Source of the DNA: Kordia sp964351775
Lineage (GTDB): Bacteria > Bacteroidota > Bacteroidia > Flavobacteriales > Flavobacteriaceae
Assembly: GCA_964351775.1 (NCBI GenBank)
Contig: CAYGPQ010000005.1
Coordinates: forward strand, 7,973 to 71,972
Direction: 5' to 3'
Length of the DNA: 64,000 nucleotides
In this document: positions 35,947-46,074 of the stretch, piece after piece
Position numbering within the stretch: the first letter of the stretch is position 1
Layout: every line of letters begins with the position of its first letter
Position numbers and translations under genes: made by a program
Notes under the pieces: model-generated
Database searches by the model: none
What the model was told of the DNA's origin: nothing
The model's input: the letters and a program-made list of their open reading frames with translations, nothing else

Positions 35947-36473
35947 TATTTTATATTACTAGGTTCTGAATAAGTATCTGAGATGGCTACACCATTTTCT
36001 GAAACAATGCAATTCCATCTATTCGTTGCTTTGTCAATGATTTTCTGTGGGTCTTTTTTCCACATTTTATGGGCTCTTTCACTTTTACTGAAATACAGTT
36101 TGCCATCCTTTAAATCAAAAAGATCGTAGGTAGTCAATTCTTCAGCATTACCGAAAGAGGCAGCAACTGCACAAAAGCCACCAAACTGTGGTTGGTACTT
36201 TTCAGGATTGTTATCAAACATTTTTTTATTTACATCTGACGAAAAGTGGTAATTCACACCATTAATCTTAGAAGTGAATTCTTGGCTTCCTTTAATCAAT
36301 TTTTTGGTATTATAAATAGCCACGATATCGTAGCCTTCCATAGCGATACTATGGCCTGCTTCGTCTGTATTGATTAAGTGTTTTCCTTCTGGGAAAGGTT
36401 GATCACACTCAGGATTGCATGATGTGCTCAAAAACCCAAGACTAATCAGTATTATTAAGAGTTTATATTTCAT
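35946..36473 (-). CDS. YHS-domain lipoprotein
   Basis: A 175-aa lipoprotein with a signal ending L-S-T-S-C. It has one YHS-type domain: GYDIVAIYN, YHFSSDVNKKMFDNNPEKYQ and PQFGGFCAVA. YHS domains are often found with metal-handling or redox proteins, but their role is not settled. Its start codon shares one base with the stop of the lactonase gene. Two relatives lie at 36486 and 55205. Confidence 0.85.
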   Translation of the reverse strand: MKYKLLIILISLGFLSTSCNPECDQPFPEGKHLINTDEAGHSIAMEGYDIVAIYNTKKLIKGSQEFTSKINGVNYHFSSDVNKKMFDNNPEKYQPQFGGFCAVAASFGNAEELTTYDLFDLKDGKLYFSKSERAHKMWKKDPQKIIDKATNRWNCIVSENGVAISDTYSEPSNIK

Positions 36474-36485
36474 AGTTTCTAAGTA

Positions 36486-37340
36486 TTAATTTAAACCTGC
36501 TTCAGCTATCTCTACATCTTGATCTGCACTAGCTGCTCCACTAACACCAATGCCACCAACAGTCTTTCCGTTTACCTTAATTGGCAAACCACCTCGTAAC
36601 ATATTGTAGCCAACGGTTATTAGTGAAGTTCTGCCTTTGATTATGGCATCTTCCATATTTTTAGAAGGAAATCCGAATAAGGCAGAAGTTCTTGCTTTAC
36701 CAATGGACACCTCAGAAGCTGCATGAAAAGTACCTGTTGCCCTTACCAAATAAATGGTGTAACCCGCTTCATCAACAACTGCAATAGCACCTCCAGGTGC
36801 TTTATTATTTTTAAGGTACATCATGGCTTTATCTCCAATTTTCTTTGCAGCATCAAGTGTTAATGATCCATTCTCTAAATCTTTGTACGTTAATTCAGAA
36901 CCATTCTTTTTTAGTATTTCTGGCCAATTTTTATCTGCATTTGGGATAAACATTTGTGGTTTTTTTGAATCCCACATTCCCTTGGCCTTGGCGTTTCTTT
37001 GAACATATAGTTTACCATCTACAACAGACCATGTTTCTACACTACCAGGCTCTAACATACCCATAGAAGTAGATACAGCACAAAAGCCACCATATTGCGG
37101 TGCATATTTAGCTGGGTCGCTCTTAAATGTTTTTAAATTCTTTGCTGAACTGAAGTAATACACCGCAGCATTGTATTCATGCTGAAATTCATAATGTCCT
37201 GGCGTTGCCTCTTTGTCGGTTTGAAAAGCAACAACATCATAACCGTCTAAGATGACGCCTTTTGCATTGACATTAACTAGGTTTTGTGATTGCAATGTGA
37301 TTGCAAAAAAGAGGGCAATTAAAAAACTTACTTTTTTCAT
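36486..37340 (-). CDS. YHS domain fused to GlcG/HbpS-like domain
   Basis: A 284-aa secreted protein (signal ending T-L-Q-S-Q). An N-terminal YHS domain (GYDVVAFQTDKEATPGHYEF, PQYGGFCAVS) is followed by a GlcG/HbpS-like (DUF336) domain at about 150-284, with NNKAPGGAIAVVDEAGY and RGGLPIKVNGKTVGGIGVSG. HbpS relatives bind heme or flavin. The fusion couples YHS to a possible heme-binding module in the periplasm, an unusual but recurrent Bacteroidota arrangement. Confidence 0.86.
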   Translation of the reverse strand: MKKVSFLIALFFAITLQSQNLVNVNAKGVILDGYDVVAFQTDKEATPGHYEFQHEYNAAVYYFSSAKNLKTFKSDPAKYAPQYGGFCAVSTSMGMLEPGSVETWSVVDGKLYVQRNAKAKGMWDSKKPQMFIPNADKNWPEILKKNGSELTYKDLENGSLTLDAAKKIGDKAMMYLKNNKAPGGAIAVVDEAGYTIYLVRATGTFHAASEVSIGKARTSALFGFPSKNMEDAIIKGRTSLITVGYNMLRGGLPIKVNGKTVGGIGVSGAASADQDVEIAEAGLN

Positions 37341-37363
37341 AATACTTTGGTTTATAGTTAATT

Positions 37364-38386
37364 TTATTCTACAAATAGTAAAGCGTGTCCATCAGGATCT
37401 CTAGCCATAAAGGCCTTATTTCCTCCCAGTTTTAATTCTTTACTAATCGTAATTCTTGTTGATATAATTTCTAGGTGATTTTGACTCATTAACTCTTTAA
37501 AAAGGGTTTCAATATTTTTTACCTTTATAGTTGTATGCCAATGCCACAAATCTGTAACTTCTGAATCTTCTGGATAAACTCTTCCTCCTGGTGGTGCTAT
37601 ATATTGAAGAAACTCAATACCAAAACCTTTTGTAGCTTTTAAACCAGTAATTAATAAATGGGCTCCAAAAACCTGATTTAAATGTTCTTGTTCTGGACCG
37701 TAGTTTGTGCTGTTTCCTGCAACATCTAAACCAAGAATATCCGAGTAGTAGGTGATTCCAACATCGGTATCCGAAACACCAATTGCTGTATGATCAATTC
37801 CTATAAAAGGTGAATTACTTGTGTTATTTTGCCATTTAGGATTTCCTTTATCTTTTGGGAAATAAATAACCTCTAAATTATGACCATCTGGATCTCTAAA
37901 ATAGAACGCTTTTATTCCTGCGGCTGCTGGAATGTACTCAGGTAATTCTTGAGGCATTGTAGACACATGAACTACCTTATGTTTTTTCAAAATTGCATAC
38001 GCTTTGTCCATATCATTAACAACAATGGCAATATGCTGAAACCATAAGTCGTTGCTTTGAGAATCCTCTGGGATTAGCTTTCCGTCTGTAGGCTGAATAA
38101 ACTGCATTAATTGAATAAATTCTTCTCCTATTTGAAGTTTTGCTTTTACAACTTTTAAGCCTTCATATTCAAGATTAAAAAGCGCATTCAATTCTTTATT
38201 TTGTAGCGTGTCAATAGAGATTTTTTTAAAGGATAAGACATCTGTATAAAAATTGATAGATGCATTTAAATCTGAGACTGTCATAGTTACCTCTTTTACC
38301 TCTTGCGCAAACTCTTCTTGACTAGAGACTGCACTAAAACAGAGTCCCGTTAAAATCCAAACAATTATTTTTAGTTCTTTAATCAT
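37364..38386 (-). CDS. Secreted two-domain VOC family protein
   Basis: A 340-aa protein with an N-terminal signal peptide (through A-V-S-S-Q, about 23 residues). It has two vicinal-oxygen-chelate domains at about 30-180 and 195-340. Each ends in a metal-ligand strand: FRDPDGHNLEVIYF and ARDPDGHALLFVE. VOC enzymes include glyoxalases and dioxygenases. A secreted form inside a sugar-oxidation operon is unusual. It overlaps the GMC gene by 8 nt. Confidence 0.87.
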   Translation of the reverse strand: MIKELKIIVWILTGLCFSAVSSQEEFAQEVKEVTMTVSDLNASINFYTDVLSFKKISIDTLQNKELNALFNLEYEGLKVVKAKLQIGEEFIQLMQFIQPTDGKLIPEDSQSNDLWFQHIAIVVNDMDKAYAILKKHKVVHVSTMPQELPEYIPAAAGIKAFYFRDPDGHNLEVIYFPKDKGNPKWQNNTSNSPFIGIDHTAIGVSDTDVGITYYSDILGLDVAGNSTNYGPEQEHLNQVFGAHLLITGLKATKGFGIEFLQYIAPPGGRVYPEDSEVTDLWHWHTTIKVKNIETLFKELMSQNHLEIISTRITISKELKLGGNKAFMARDPDGHALLFVE

Positions 38387-39932
38387 TTGATTTTAATTTT
38401 TTAGAAATATGTTCGCCAACACGCAATGCATTAGCAATAATGGTAAGTGATGGGTTTACTGCACTTGATGATGGAAAAAAACTTGAGTCAACCACGTATA
38501 AATTATCAAGATCGTGTGCTTTACAATTAATATCTAAAACAGATGTCTTAGGGTCAGTTCCAAATCTACAGGTGCCGTTTTGATGTGAAACACCAGAGAT
38601 ACCTAACTTAAAACCTACATAGGCATTATCTTTACAGTAGCCTTCTTCACAATCAATATGGTCTAATAAATCGATTAGTTTTTTTCGCAATCGTTGATAG
38701 GCTTCTAAATTATTTTGATTATAGATTAACTTAATCTGTCCCTCTTCAGTTACAGTAACTCTATTATTATGGTCTGGTAAATCTTCAGCTGTAATAAAGA
38801 AATCGATGCTATGTTTTGATACATCATCAACGTCAAATACTTTATCAGGATTGATTTGTTTTAATTCGTCAGCCAATGTAACTGGGTCTGTTTTTCCCAT
38901 TAATTGAATGGTACCCAGAGGCAATTCAGAATCATCGGCATTGTGATAAAAATCAGGAATTAGAAATGCTTTTTGAAACTCCGAAGGGTTTGGCTTTTTT
39001 GAGACAGCAACGACAGTTCCATTATTATGCATCATCAAATGACGCCCAACTAATCCAGAAGAATTTGCTAGTCCGTTTGGAAATTTTTTAGACTTTGAAT
39101 TCAATAATAATTTGGCTGAATTTATGGCGCCACATGCCAAAATAATGGTAACACCCTTATAGCTAACTTCTTTCCCCTCCTCGTTAACACAAAGCACTGA
39201 ATTTATTGACTTACTATCTTCTGAAACATCTAACCAAACAACAGTCTGATTGGTTTTTAATGTGACATTCGATTTTTTTAAAGCCTTTTTTAAAGCAACT
39301 GTATGAGCATCTGATTTTGATTCTGTCGGATCTGGATACCCATCAAACAAAGAGAGGTTTACTTTGTCTTTAATTTTCTTTTTATCTTCTGGTAAGCTTA
39401 TCCCGATTGGTATTGGTGAAGGATGTAACCCTTTTGCCGCGAGCTTATCTGAAATATCTTTCATCCTTGGCTCATAACTTAGAGCTGGATATGGATAATC
39501 TTTTGAAGATTCAGCTTCGTAAGGATCAAAACCACGAGTTCCATGAACGTTATAAAGTTTTTCAGCTTTACTATAATACGACTCAAAGTCGTTATATTTT
39601 AATGGCCATTCTGGTGAGGTTCCACCATAATGCTTTACTTCGTTAAAATCTGATTCGCGCATTCTTAAAAGCGCTGCTCCATACATCTTAGTATTCCCTC
39701 CAACACAATAATGTGTATATGGCGAAAACTCTTCGTCATTTTTGTCTAACCATTTTTCATCAGGTCTGTAACGACCTTCTGCTACAGCTATTGGGTCCCA
39801 ATTCTCTTTTTCCTTAGGCAAAAACCCACCACGCTCAATAATTAGAATACGCTTACCAGTTTTTGCTAATTTGTATGCAATGGTAGAACCACCCGCTCCA
39901 GTACCTATAATGATGATGTCGTAATTTTTCAT
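38379..39932 (-). CDS. GMC-family FAD oxidoreductase
   Basis: A 517-aa flavoprotein. N-terminal IIIIGTGAGGSTIAYKLAKT binds FAD and GGNTKMYGAALLRM is the second GMC signature. The C-terminal active site has GVSHQNGTCRFGTDP and VDSSFFPSSSAVNPSLTIIA (His and Asn base pair). No signal peptide. Related enzymes oxidise sugars, polyols or gluconate. It is the first gene of the 16-gene minus-strand operon, whose promoter region is shared with the sensor kinase at 40125. Confidence 0.91.
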   Translation of the reverse strand: MKNYDIIIIGTGAGGSTIAYKLAKTGKRILIIERGGFLPKEKENWDPIAVAEGRYRPDEKWLDKNDEEFSPYTHYCVGGNTKMYGAALLRMRESDFNEVKHYGGTSPEWPLKYNDFESYYSKAEKLYNVHGTRGFDPYEAESSKDYPYPALSYEPRMKDISDKLAAKGLHPSPIPIGISLPEDKKKIKDKVNLSLFDGYPDPTESKSDAHTVALKKALKKSNVTLKTNQTVVWLDVSEDSKSINSVLCVNEEGKEVSYKGVTIILACGAINSAKLLLNSKSKKFPNGLANSSGLVGRHLMMHNNGTVVAVSKKPNPSEFQKAFLIPDFYHNADDSELPLGTIQLMGKTDPVTLADELKQINPDKVFDVDDVSKHSIDFFITAEDLPDHNNRVTVTEEGQIKLIYNQNNLEAYQRLRKKLIDLLDHIDCEEGYCKDNAYVGFKLGISGVSHQNGTCRFGTDPKTSVLDINCKAHDLDNLYVVDSSFFPSSSAVNPSLTIIANALRVGEHISKKLKSND

Positions 39933-39974
39933 TGAAAAGAGAAATTGTTAATCTGAATTAATTATTTACTTCTT

Positions 39975-39982
39975 CAAACTTA
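39975..39982 (-). promoter_or_regulatory. Candidate -7 element of the left-arm operon
   Basis: On the minus strand TAAGTTTG fits TAnnTTTG, about 43-50 nt before the GMC start codon. No good -33 TTG is placed upstream of it. Confidence 0.35.
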
Positions 39983-40054
39983 TAACTCTATTACAAGGAC
40001 TAACATCGTTGGTATCTTGGATATTTAGAAATATTGACAGGCAAAGGTCATTGG

Positions 40055-40065
40055 AATCAATGATT
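40055..40065. promoter_or_regulatory. Palindrome AATCAATGATT in the divergent control region
   Basis: Perfect 5+1+5 palindrome between the two arms of the cluster. Related TATCAnTGATA palindromes lie at 46023-46033 and 46790-46800. Confidence 0.4.
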
Positions 40066-40124
40066 TATAGAAGACCAACATGCGCAACAGTTTATAATTC
40101 CACTTAAAATATATATATTTAGAC

Positions 40125-43100
40125 ATGCTAATATGCCTAAAAAGAAAGCGATATACATTTAAGCTATATTTCACAAAAAAATTTAGTCTTGTACTTCTTT
40201 GTTTTTGTCTATCGCTTTCTGCTCAAAATAAGATTACAGAGAAGCAATTATTTATGAGCAACTTGGGTGTAGACGATGGGCTTTCTGCTGGTCTTGTTTC
40301 TGGTATAGCACAAGACCGTGACGGATATATGTGGTTTGGAACTTCAGATGGGCTCAACCGTTATGACGGACACCGTTTTAAACGTTACTTTCATGATTCT
40401 AAAGACCCAAATTCATTAACAAACAATTACATTACCGAAGTGTTCATTGATTCTCGGGATTGGCTATGGATTATAACATCAAATCATAAGCTTCATATCT
40501 ATAACAAAGAGGAAGATAATTTTATTAAAGTACCGGTAAATTATGCCGCTGAACTATTTGAGGATAATTCTGGTAGGATATGGTACCATACATCTATTTA
40601 TGAAAGAGAAATTATTCCTTTAGAAACTCAATGGACTATCACTGATTTAAAAAAGTTTATCGATGAGGATTTTAAGGTATTTTCACAATCTCAATTATTT
40701 CCAAACCTTCCAGATAAGGTTCACTATAAATCCATACTCTTTTCTAAAAACACAGGTTTATGGCTGCACAAGAATGACACCTTATACAATTACAATCTAA
40801 GTGCAAAAGAGAAGCATTCTCAATTGTTCTTTAAAACAGAATTTAAGTCTACAAAATTTAAGTCTAAAGCGTTTACACAATTAAATGAAAAATCTAATGG
40901 GGAACTCATCATTGCCTCAGATATTGAGAAAATGCTAATTGTAAAACACAAAAATCAAAAGTTTACATACGACCTTGAGTTATTTCCAATGCAAACTCAT
41001 AAGAGTATTGCCGTAAAATATGTTGATGCCGGTAATCGAATATGGCTGACCAGTATATTTGGCATATTTAGATTTAATACCGACACTATGACTTGGGATA
41101 AAATTAAACTTCCAGAATCCAAAGCAAAAAACGAGCAACTTTTATGGATAGATAAATTTTATCAAGATAAAAATAATGTATTATGGATGGGAAGCACGGG
41201 TTATGGTATTTTTAAATGCACGCCTGCGCACGATGCGATAAAATACTTTGGCAATGAAAACGCAGGGCCTTCAACGTATCAAATCACTGATTACGGCGAA
41301 AATGAAGTCCTGTTATTTCATAATAATGAGAGTCCGCTATTTAACATCCTTAATTATAAGGATGAAGTTTACAAAGATATTGCACATAAAATACCAAATA
41401 CTTTGGGTGATATACTTAAAAAGCATCCAAGGGTTTTCATTGACTCTAAAAAAAATCTATGGTTTACGCTTCACTATAAACCTGCTTATTTTGAACTACA
41501 TAAAATAAAATATTTATTTGATGAAAATCAAAGCATTGATATAGAGAAAATTGATATTAAGGGAATACGAGCCAACAATTTATTTGAGCATAATGAGGAC
41601 ATATGGGCCATTGGGTGCGCCAATAATGTAGACCAGATTACTTTATTTCCGTATCTCTATCTTTTTAAATGGAGTGAGTCAGCTAAAGAATTTATTTTAG
41701 AAGGCGCTTATAGAAATCTACCAGATAATTTTTTGTTTGGTCAGTTTATGTTTTCGCATTTAGATGCTGACAATGTACTTTGGTTTGGATTTGATAAAGG
41801 AGGACTTGTGAGCTATGACATCAATAAAAAGTCTTGGCAACATTTTTATAAAGAGAGTACATCAAATCCATTACCATCTAATCATATTCTTTCAATTGAA
41901 GCTTCACTAAATAAGCCACAAACCAACTTTTGGTTAGGGACTAGAGATGGACTCGTTGATTTTAATTTTAAGAACAATAGTTTTCAATTGTATGATAAAA
42001 AGCAAGGATTGCCTAATAATACCATATATGGTGTATTACATGAAGATGAAAATCATGTGTGGTTAAGTTCAAATAGAGGGCTAACGAGATTTAATCCTAC
42101 AAAAAAGACAATTACAAATTACGACAAAGAAGATGGCTTACAGCATAGCGAATTTAATCGCTGGGCCTTTTTAAAGAAAGAAGATGGCACCCTATTTTTT
42201 GGTGGTGTTGGGGGCCTCAGCTGGTTTCATCCTAACAAACTTAGGTTAAAAGAAAAGAAGAGTCCCATAATAATCAATGGTCTAATAATTAATGGAAAAA
42301 GAGCGGATAGCTTGCTATTAAAAAATGAGGCCCTCAACTTATCACATAAGCAAAATCAGATAACTTTTGAGTTTGCCAAATTGGATTATTCTTCGAAAAA
42401 AAGAAATCCTTATGCTTATAAGTTAGAGTGGGAAGGTTCTTCAGAAGATTGGACAGACATTGGTACAACACCAGAGCGCATGTTTACAAATTTGCTTCCT
42501 GGGGGCTATCGTTTTATTCTTGGGTCTTATAATAATGACGGAACTTTTTCAGAACTAAATGCGTCAATTGATTTTTTTATTCAAACGCCTTGGTGGCAAA
42601 CTATTTGGTTTAAGCTATTGATCATAGCCATTCTAGGTGCTATCATGTATTACATATGGTTTGTAAGATTACATGCTAAATTACGTTTAGAGAAATTAAG
42701 AAATTCGCTATCTAGAGATTTACATGATGAAATAGGCTCAACCTTATCTAGTATTTCTCTTTTTGGTGCGGTTGCAGAGCAAGAAGTCGAGACTAACCCC
42801 AAAAATGCCAAAAAACTGATAAAGCAAATGGATGCCAATGCAACAGAATCTATTGTAGCTATGAATGACATTGTTTGGACCTTAAAACATGGAAATGATA
42901 CTGTAGGAAATCTTTTGAACCGAATTCGCTTTTATACAAGTGAAATGGAAGGCTTAGGGCATTGGAATGTGACTATTTATTGTGAGAAAAAAGTAAAAAA
43001 AGTAAAAGTAGACATTATAAAATTTCGAAATATCTTTTTAATCTTAAAGGAAGGATTAAATAATGCCTTTAAATACTCTGAAGGTTCCGAAATTATCTTA

Positions 43101-43304
43101 AGAATATACTCAAAATCTAAAAGTAAACACCTCATTATCGAGATAGAAGATAATGGTATTGGATTTGATTTAAACAGCAAAGCGCTTTCGAATGGAAACG
43201 GCTTAAACAATATGACGCATCGGGCAGAGCATATAAAAGGAAAGCTAGATATAAAAACCTCTAAAGGAAAAGGAACGAAACTAAAACTAGAATTTTCTAT
43301 TTAG
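40125..43304 (+). CDS. Hybrid-type sensor histidine kinase with beta-propeller sensor
   Basis: A 1059-aa membrane sensor. A signal segment ends at S-L-S-A-Q (about residue 34). Two propellers of Reg_prop repeats follow (DRDGYMWFGTSDGLNRYDG is the first; NHVWLSSNRGLTRF a later one). Then come a Y_Y_Y-type domain (about 740-830), one membrane helix (about 838-858), HisKA_3 with RDLHDEIGSTLSS (phospho-acceptor His867) and HATPase (IEDNGIGFDL, GNGLNNM). No receiver domain is fused; the partner is the regulator 14 nt downstream. Such sensors often detect carbohydrates. ATG 40125 is the only start giving the signal segment. Confidence 0.9.
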   Translation: MLICLKRKRYTFKLYFTKKFSLVLLCFCLSLSAQNKITEKQLFMSNLGVDDGLSAGLVSGIAQDRDGYMWFGTSDGLNRYDGHRFKRYFHDSKDPNSLTNNYITEVFIDSRDWLWIITSNHKLHIYNKEEDNFIKVPVNYAAELFEDNSGRIWYHTSIYEREIIPLETQWTITDLKKFIDEDFKVFSQSQLFPNLPDKVHYKSILFSKNTGLWLHKNDTLYNYNLSAKEKHSQLFFKTEFKSTKFKSKAFTQLNEKSNGELIIASDIEKMLIVKHKNQKFTYDLELFPMQTHKSIAVKYVDAGNRIWLTSIFGIFRFNTDTMTWDKIKLPESKAKNEQLLWIDKFYQDKNNVLWMGSTGYGIFKCTPAHDAIKYFGNENAGPSTYQITDYGENEVLLFHNNESPLFNILNYKDEVYKDIAHKIPNTLGDILKKHPRVFIDSKKNLWFTLHYKPAYFELHKIKYLFDENQSIDIEKIDIKGIRANNLFEHNEDIWAIGCANNVDQITLFPYLYLFKWSESAKEFILEGAYRNLPDNFLFGQFMFSHLDADNVLWFGFDKGGLVSYDINKKSWQHFYKESTSNPLPSNHILSIEASLNKPQTNFWLGTRDGLVDFNFKNNSFQLYDKKQGLPNNTIYGVLHEDENHVWLSSNRGLTRFNPTKKTITNYDKEDGLQHSEFNRWAFLKKEDGTLFFGGVGGLSWFHPNKLRLKEKKSPIIINGLIINGKRADSLLLKNEALNLSHKQNQITFEFAKLDYSSKKRNPYAYKLEWEGSSEDWTDIGTTPERMFTNLLPGGYRFILGSYNNDGTFSELNASIDFFIQTPWWQTIWFKLLIIAILGAIMYYIWFVRLHAKLRLEKLRNSLSRDLHDEIGSTLSSISLFGAVAEQEVETNPKNAKKLIKQMDANATESIVAMNDIVWTLKHGNDTVGNLLNRIRFYTSEMEGLGHWNVTIYCEKKVKKVKVDIIKFRNIFLILKEGLNNAFKYSEGSEIILRIYSKSKSKHLIIEIEDNGIGFDLNSKALSNGNGLNNMTHRAEHIKGKLDIKTSKGKGTKLKLEFSI

Positions 43305-43318
43305 ACAAAAAAAAGACA

Positions 43319-43954
43319 ATGATAAATGTAGTTGTATTTGATGATAATGTATCGCGACGTAAAGGTCTAAAATTGCTCATAGATGCCATGGAGGATATGA
43401 CCTGTATTGCCGAATTTAGAGATTGTACAGATGTTGTGAAAAAATTGAGAACCTTGCATGTTGATGTAATATTAATGGACATAAACATGCCCAACGTCAA
43501 TGGTATTGAAGGGGTAAGACTCATAAAAGCGTCTTACCCAAATATAAAAATCATTATGCAAACCATTTTTGAAGATGAAAGTAAAATATTAGAGGCGATT
43601 TCTGCGGGCGCTGACGGCTATATTATGAAACAAAAATCGCCCTTAGACCTTATTGAAGGTATTAGAGAGGTTTTACAAGGAGGTGCGCCCATTACACCTT
43701 CAGTTGCTCATAAAATACTTACACTTTTTAAAAATCGTAAGGTCATGCCAAAATCCAAAGATTTTAACCTTACTAAACGTGAAATTGAAGTATTAAAATT
43801 ATTAATTGAAGGGAATAGCTACAAAATGATTGCTGAAAAATGTTATATAAGTTATCCAACAGTAAATACTCATGTTTCAAATATTTATAAAAAACTGCAA
43901 GTGCAATCGGTTGCATCGGCAGTAGCAAAAGCTTTAAAAGAGGGACTTGTCTAA
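43319..43954 (+). CDS. NarL/FixJ-family response regulator 1
   Basis: A 211-aa regulator: receiver domain with Asp8/Asp9 and phospho-acceptor Asp54 in LMDINMPNVNG, then a LuxR-type HTH (NLTKREIEVLKLLIEGNSYK). It is a close paralog of the regulator at 46075. It lies 14 nt after kinase 1 and 24 nt before kinase 2, so one transcript may carry both systems. Confidence 0.94.
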   Translation: MINVVVFDDNVSRRKGLKLLIDAMEDMTCIAEFRDCTDVVKKLRTLHVDVILMDINMPNVNGIEGVRLIKASYPNIKIIMQTIFEDESKILEAISAGADGYIMKQKSPLDLIEGIREVLQGGAPITPSVAHKILTLFKNRKVMPKSKDFNLTKREIEVLKLLIEGNSYKMIAEKCYISYPTVNTHVSNIYKKLQVQSVASAVAKALKEGLV

Positions 43955-43978
43955 TATAATTTATATAAACTAACGCTT

Positions 43979-46012
43979 ATGATTAAACAATTTCCATTCA
44001 TAATAGCTCTTCTGGCTTTTGGCTTTACTCAGAGTCAAAATCAAAAAGAAATAGATTCTTTACTTAATACTTTGACTGAAAACACAACCAATATAGATCG
44101 TGTGAATACATACATAGATATTGCGGAAGAATATAAACAAGGAGATTCTATAAATACGCTGAAATATGCCAATAAAGCTATTGAATTAGCCAACAGTATA
44201 AACTACATTGAAGGATCGATAGATGCCTTGTATCCTATTGCTGTGATTAATGTCCGAACTGGAAATTTACAAGAGGCCAAGCACTATTTCTCGGAAATGC
44301 AAAATCGTTCTCATACTAGTAATTATTTGCAAGGAGAAGCAACTGCTTTATATGGTTTAGGTAGACTCTCTACCTATCAAGGAAAAAATGATGAAGGGCT
44401 AAAATATATTCTTCAGTCTTTAGAGATTAGGGAAAAGTTAGGCGTTAAAAGTGAAATCGCTTTGAACCATAATATGATTGGACACATTTACATGAAGAAA
44501 AGCAATTATGACAAAGCACTAAAATACTACCTCAAATCACTCAAAATTAATGAGGAAATAGGTAATCGATTACAGGTAGGAATCGTCTACAATAATATTG
44601 GTATCATTTATAAAAATCAAGACAATATTGATAAGGCAATAGAAAACTACAATAAGTCGTTAGAAATTTTGAAAGAATTTGGTAGAAATGATTTTGTTGC
44701 AAGTAACCTTACCAATATAGGCAACCTCTACTTAAAAAAAGGAGAACCGCAAAAAGCTTTAGAATATCAATTAGAAGCTCTAGAACTTAAGAAAAAATTT
44801 CCAGACAAAAGAGAAATAGCATTCAGTTACGAATACATTGGACAAACTTATTTAGTACTGAAAGACTACCCCAAAGCCCTAAACTATGCTGAGGATGCTT
44901 TAACAATTTACCAGAATTTGGATACAAACTCAGAGAAAGCTTCCGCTTTAATTCTAATAGGTGAAATTTATAAAGAGGAAAATCAATTACTTAAAGCCAG
45001 AAAATATCTTAAAGAAGGGCTGCAACTAGCTGAACAAGAAGGACTTTTAGGATACCTTAGAGAAGGTGCTAAACAACTATCTATTGTAGAGAAAAAATTG
45101 GGTAACTATAAAAATGCATTTGAAGCCCAAAGCTTACATAAACAAATGGCTGATAGCATAAATAATAAGGAGAACATCAAGAAAATTACCCGCTTACAAA
45201 CAGAATATGAATTCCAAAAAAAGAGCGATTCTTTACAAGCAGCTCAACAAAAAGAACTCTTATTGGTTAGGGAAAAAAATAAACGCAATCAATTTAGAAA
45301 CATTTCTATTGGTGTTTGTTTGCTGCTATTATTAATTACGGGTATTGTAGTATATATTTCAGTAATTAAAACGAAACGCGCAAAAGAATTCGTTTCACTT
45401 CGCGAGCATATTTCACAAGATCTTCATGATGAGATTGGGTCTACATTATCCAGTATTTCATTGTATGGTACAGTAGCGAGCAAAAATATCATTGATGATC
45501 CCGAAAAAGCAAATCAACTATTATCTAGAATTAATCATAATGCAACGCAAACCATTGAATCCATTAATGATATTGTTTGGGCAATAAAATCAGGAAATGA
45601 CACCCTAAATCACTTAGTAAACAGAATGCGAAGTTTTGCTAGCGAAATGCAAGAGACTGGTGAGTGGGACATTCAAATAAATCACACACCTTCATCATCT
45701 GTTAAAGTACTGGATATGATTCAACGAAGAAATATATATTTAATTTTTAAAGAAGCTATAAATAATGCCATTAAATACTCTAAAGGAAATACCATTGCTG
45801 TTGATATTAAGAATGCACGCAAATCCATCATTATGGAAATAAAAGATAATGGTATTGGATTCGACCTAGAAAATATTGACAAAAATAAAATGCTTGGTGG
45901 AAATGGCCTTAATAACATGAAAACAAGAGCAGAAGAATTAGGAGGCATATTAGAAATAATATCAAAACCAGACAGTAATGGAACTCTAATTAGGCTAAAT
46001 TTCTCATTATAA
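43979..46012 (+). CDS. TPR sensor histidine kinase (HisKA_3)
   Basis: A 677-aa kinase with a signal peptide (F-T-Q-S-Q), six to eight TPR repeats (about 45-400, for example ALKYYLKSLKINEEIGNRLQ), a coiled coil and one membrane helix (about 440-463, ISIGVCLLLLLITGIVVYIS). HisKA_3 follows with QDLHDEIGSTLSS (His483), then HATPase (IKDNGIGFDLE, GGNGLNNM). The transmitter closely resembles kinase 1, while the sensor half is unrelated. The next gene encodes its partner. Confidence 0.92.
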   Translation: MIKQFPFIIALLAFGFTQSQNQKEIDSLLNTLTENTTNIDRVNTYIDIAEEYKQGDSINTLKYANKAIELANSINYIEGSIDALYPIAVINVRTGNLQEAKHYFSEMQNRSHTSNYLQGEATALYGLGRLSTYQGKNDEGLKYILQSLEIREKLGVKSEIALNHNMIGHIYMKKSNYDKALKYYLKSLKINEEIGNRLQVGIVYNNIGIIYKNQDNIDKAIENYNKSLEILKEFGRNDFVASNLTNIGNLYLKKGEPQKALEYQLEALELKKKFPDKREIAFSYEYIGQTYLVLKDYPKALNYAEDALTIYQNLDTNSEKASALILIGEIYKEENQLLKARKYLKEGLQLAEQEGLLGYLREGAKQLSIVEKKLGNYKNAFEAQSLHKQMADSINNKENIKKITRLQTEYEFQKKSDSLQAAQQKELLLVREKNKRNQFRNISIGVCLLLLLITGIVVYISVIKTKRAKEFVSLREHISQDLHDEIGSTLSSISLYGTVASKNIIDDPEKANQLLSRINHNATQTIESINDIVWAIKSGNDTLNHLVNRMRSFASEMQETGEWDIQINHTPSSSVKVLDMIQRRNIYLIFKEAINNAIKYSKGNTIAVDIKNARKSIIMEIKDNGIGFDLENIDKNKMLGGNGLNNMKTRAEELGGILEIISKPDSNGTLIRLNFSL

Positions 46013-46022
46013 AATACACCTA

Positions 46023-46033
46023 TATCATTGATA
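46023..46033. promoter_or_regulatory. Palindrome TATCATTGATA before regulator 2
   Basis: Perfect 5+1+5 palindrome 42 nt before ATG 46075, in the 62-nt gap after kinase 2. The next bases (AATGATACTATTGC) recur with one change at 46794-46807. Confidence 0.4.
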
Positions 46034-46074
46034 ATAATGATACTATTGCATAACATATTTATTAATTTTGTTTT

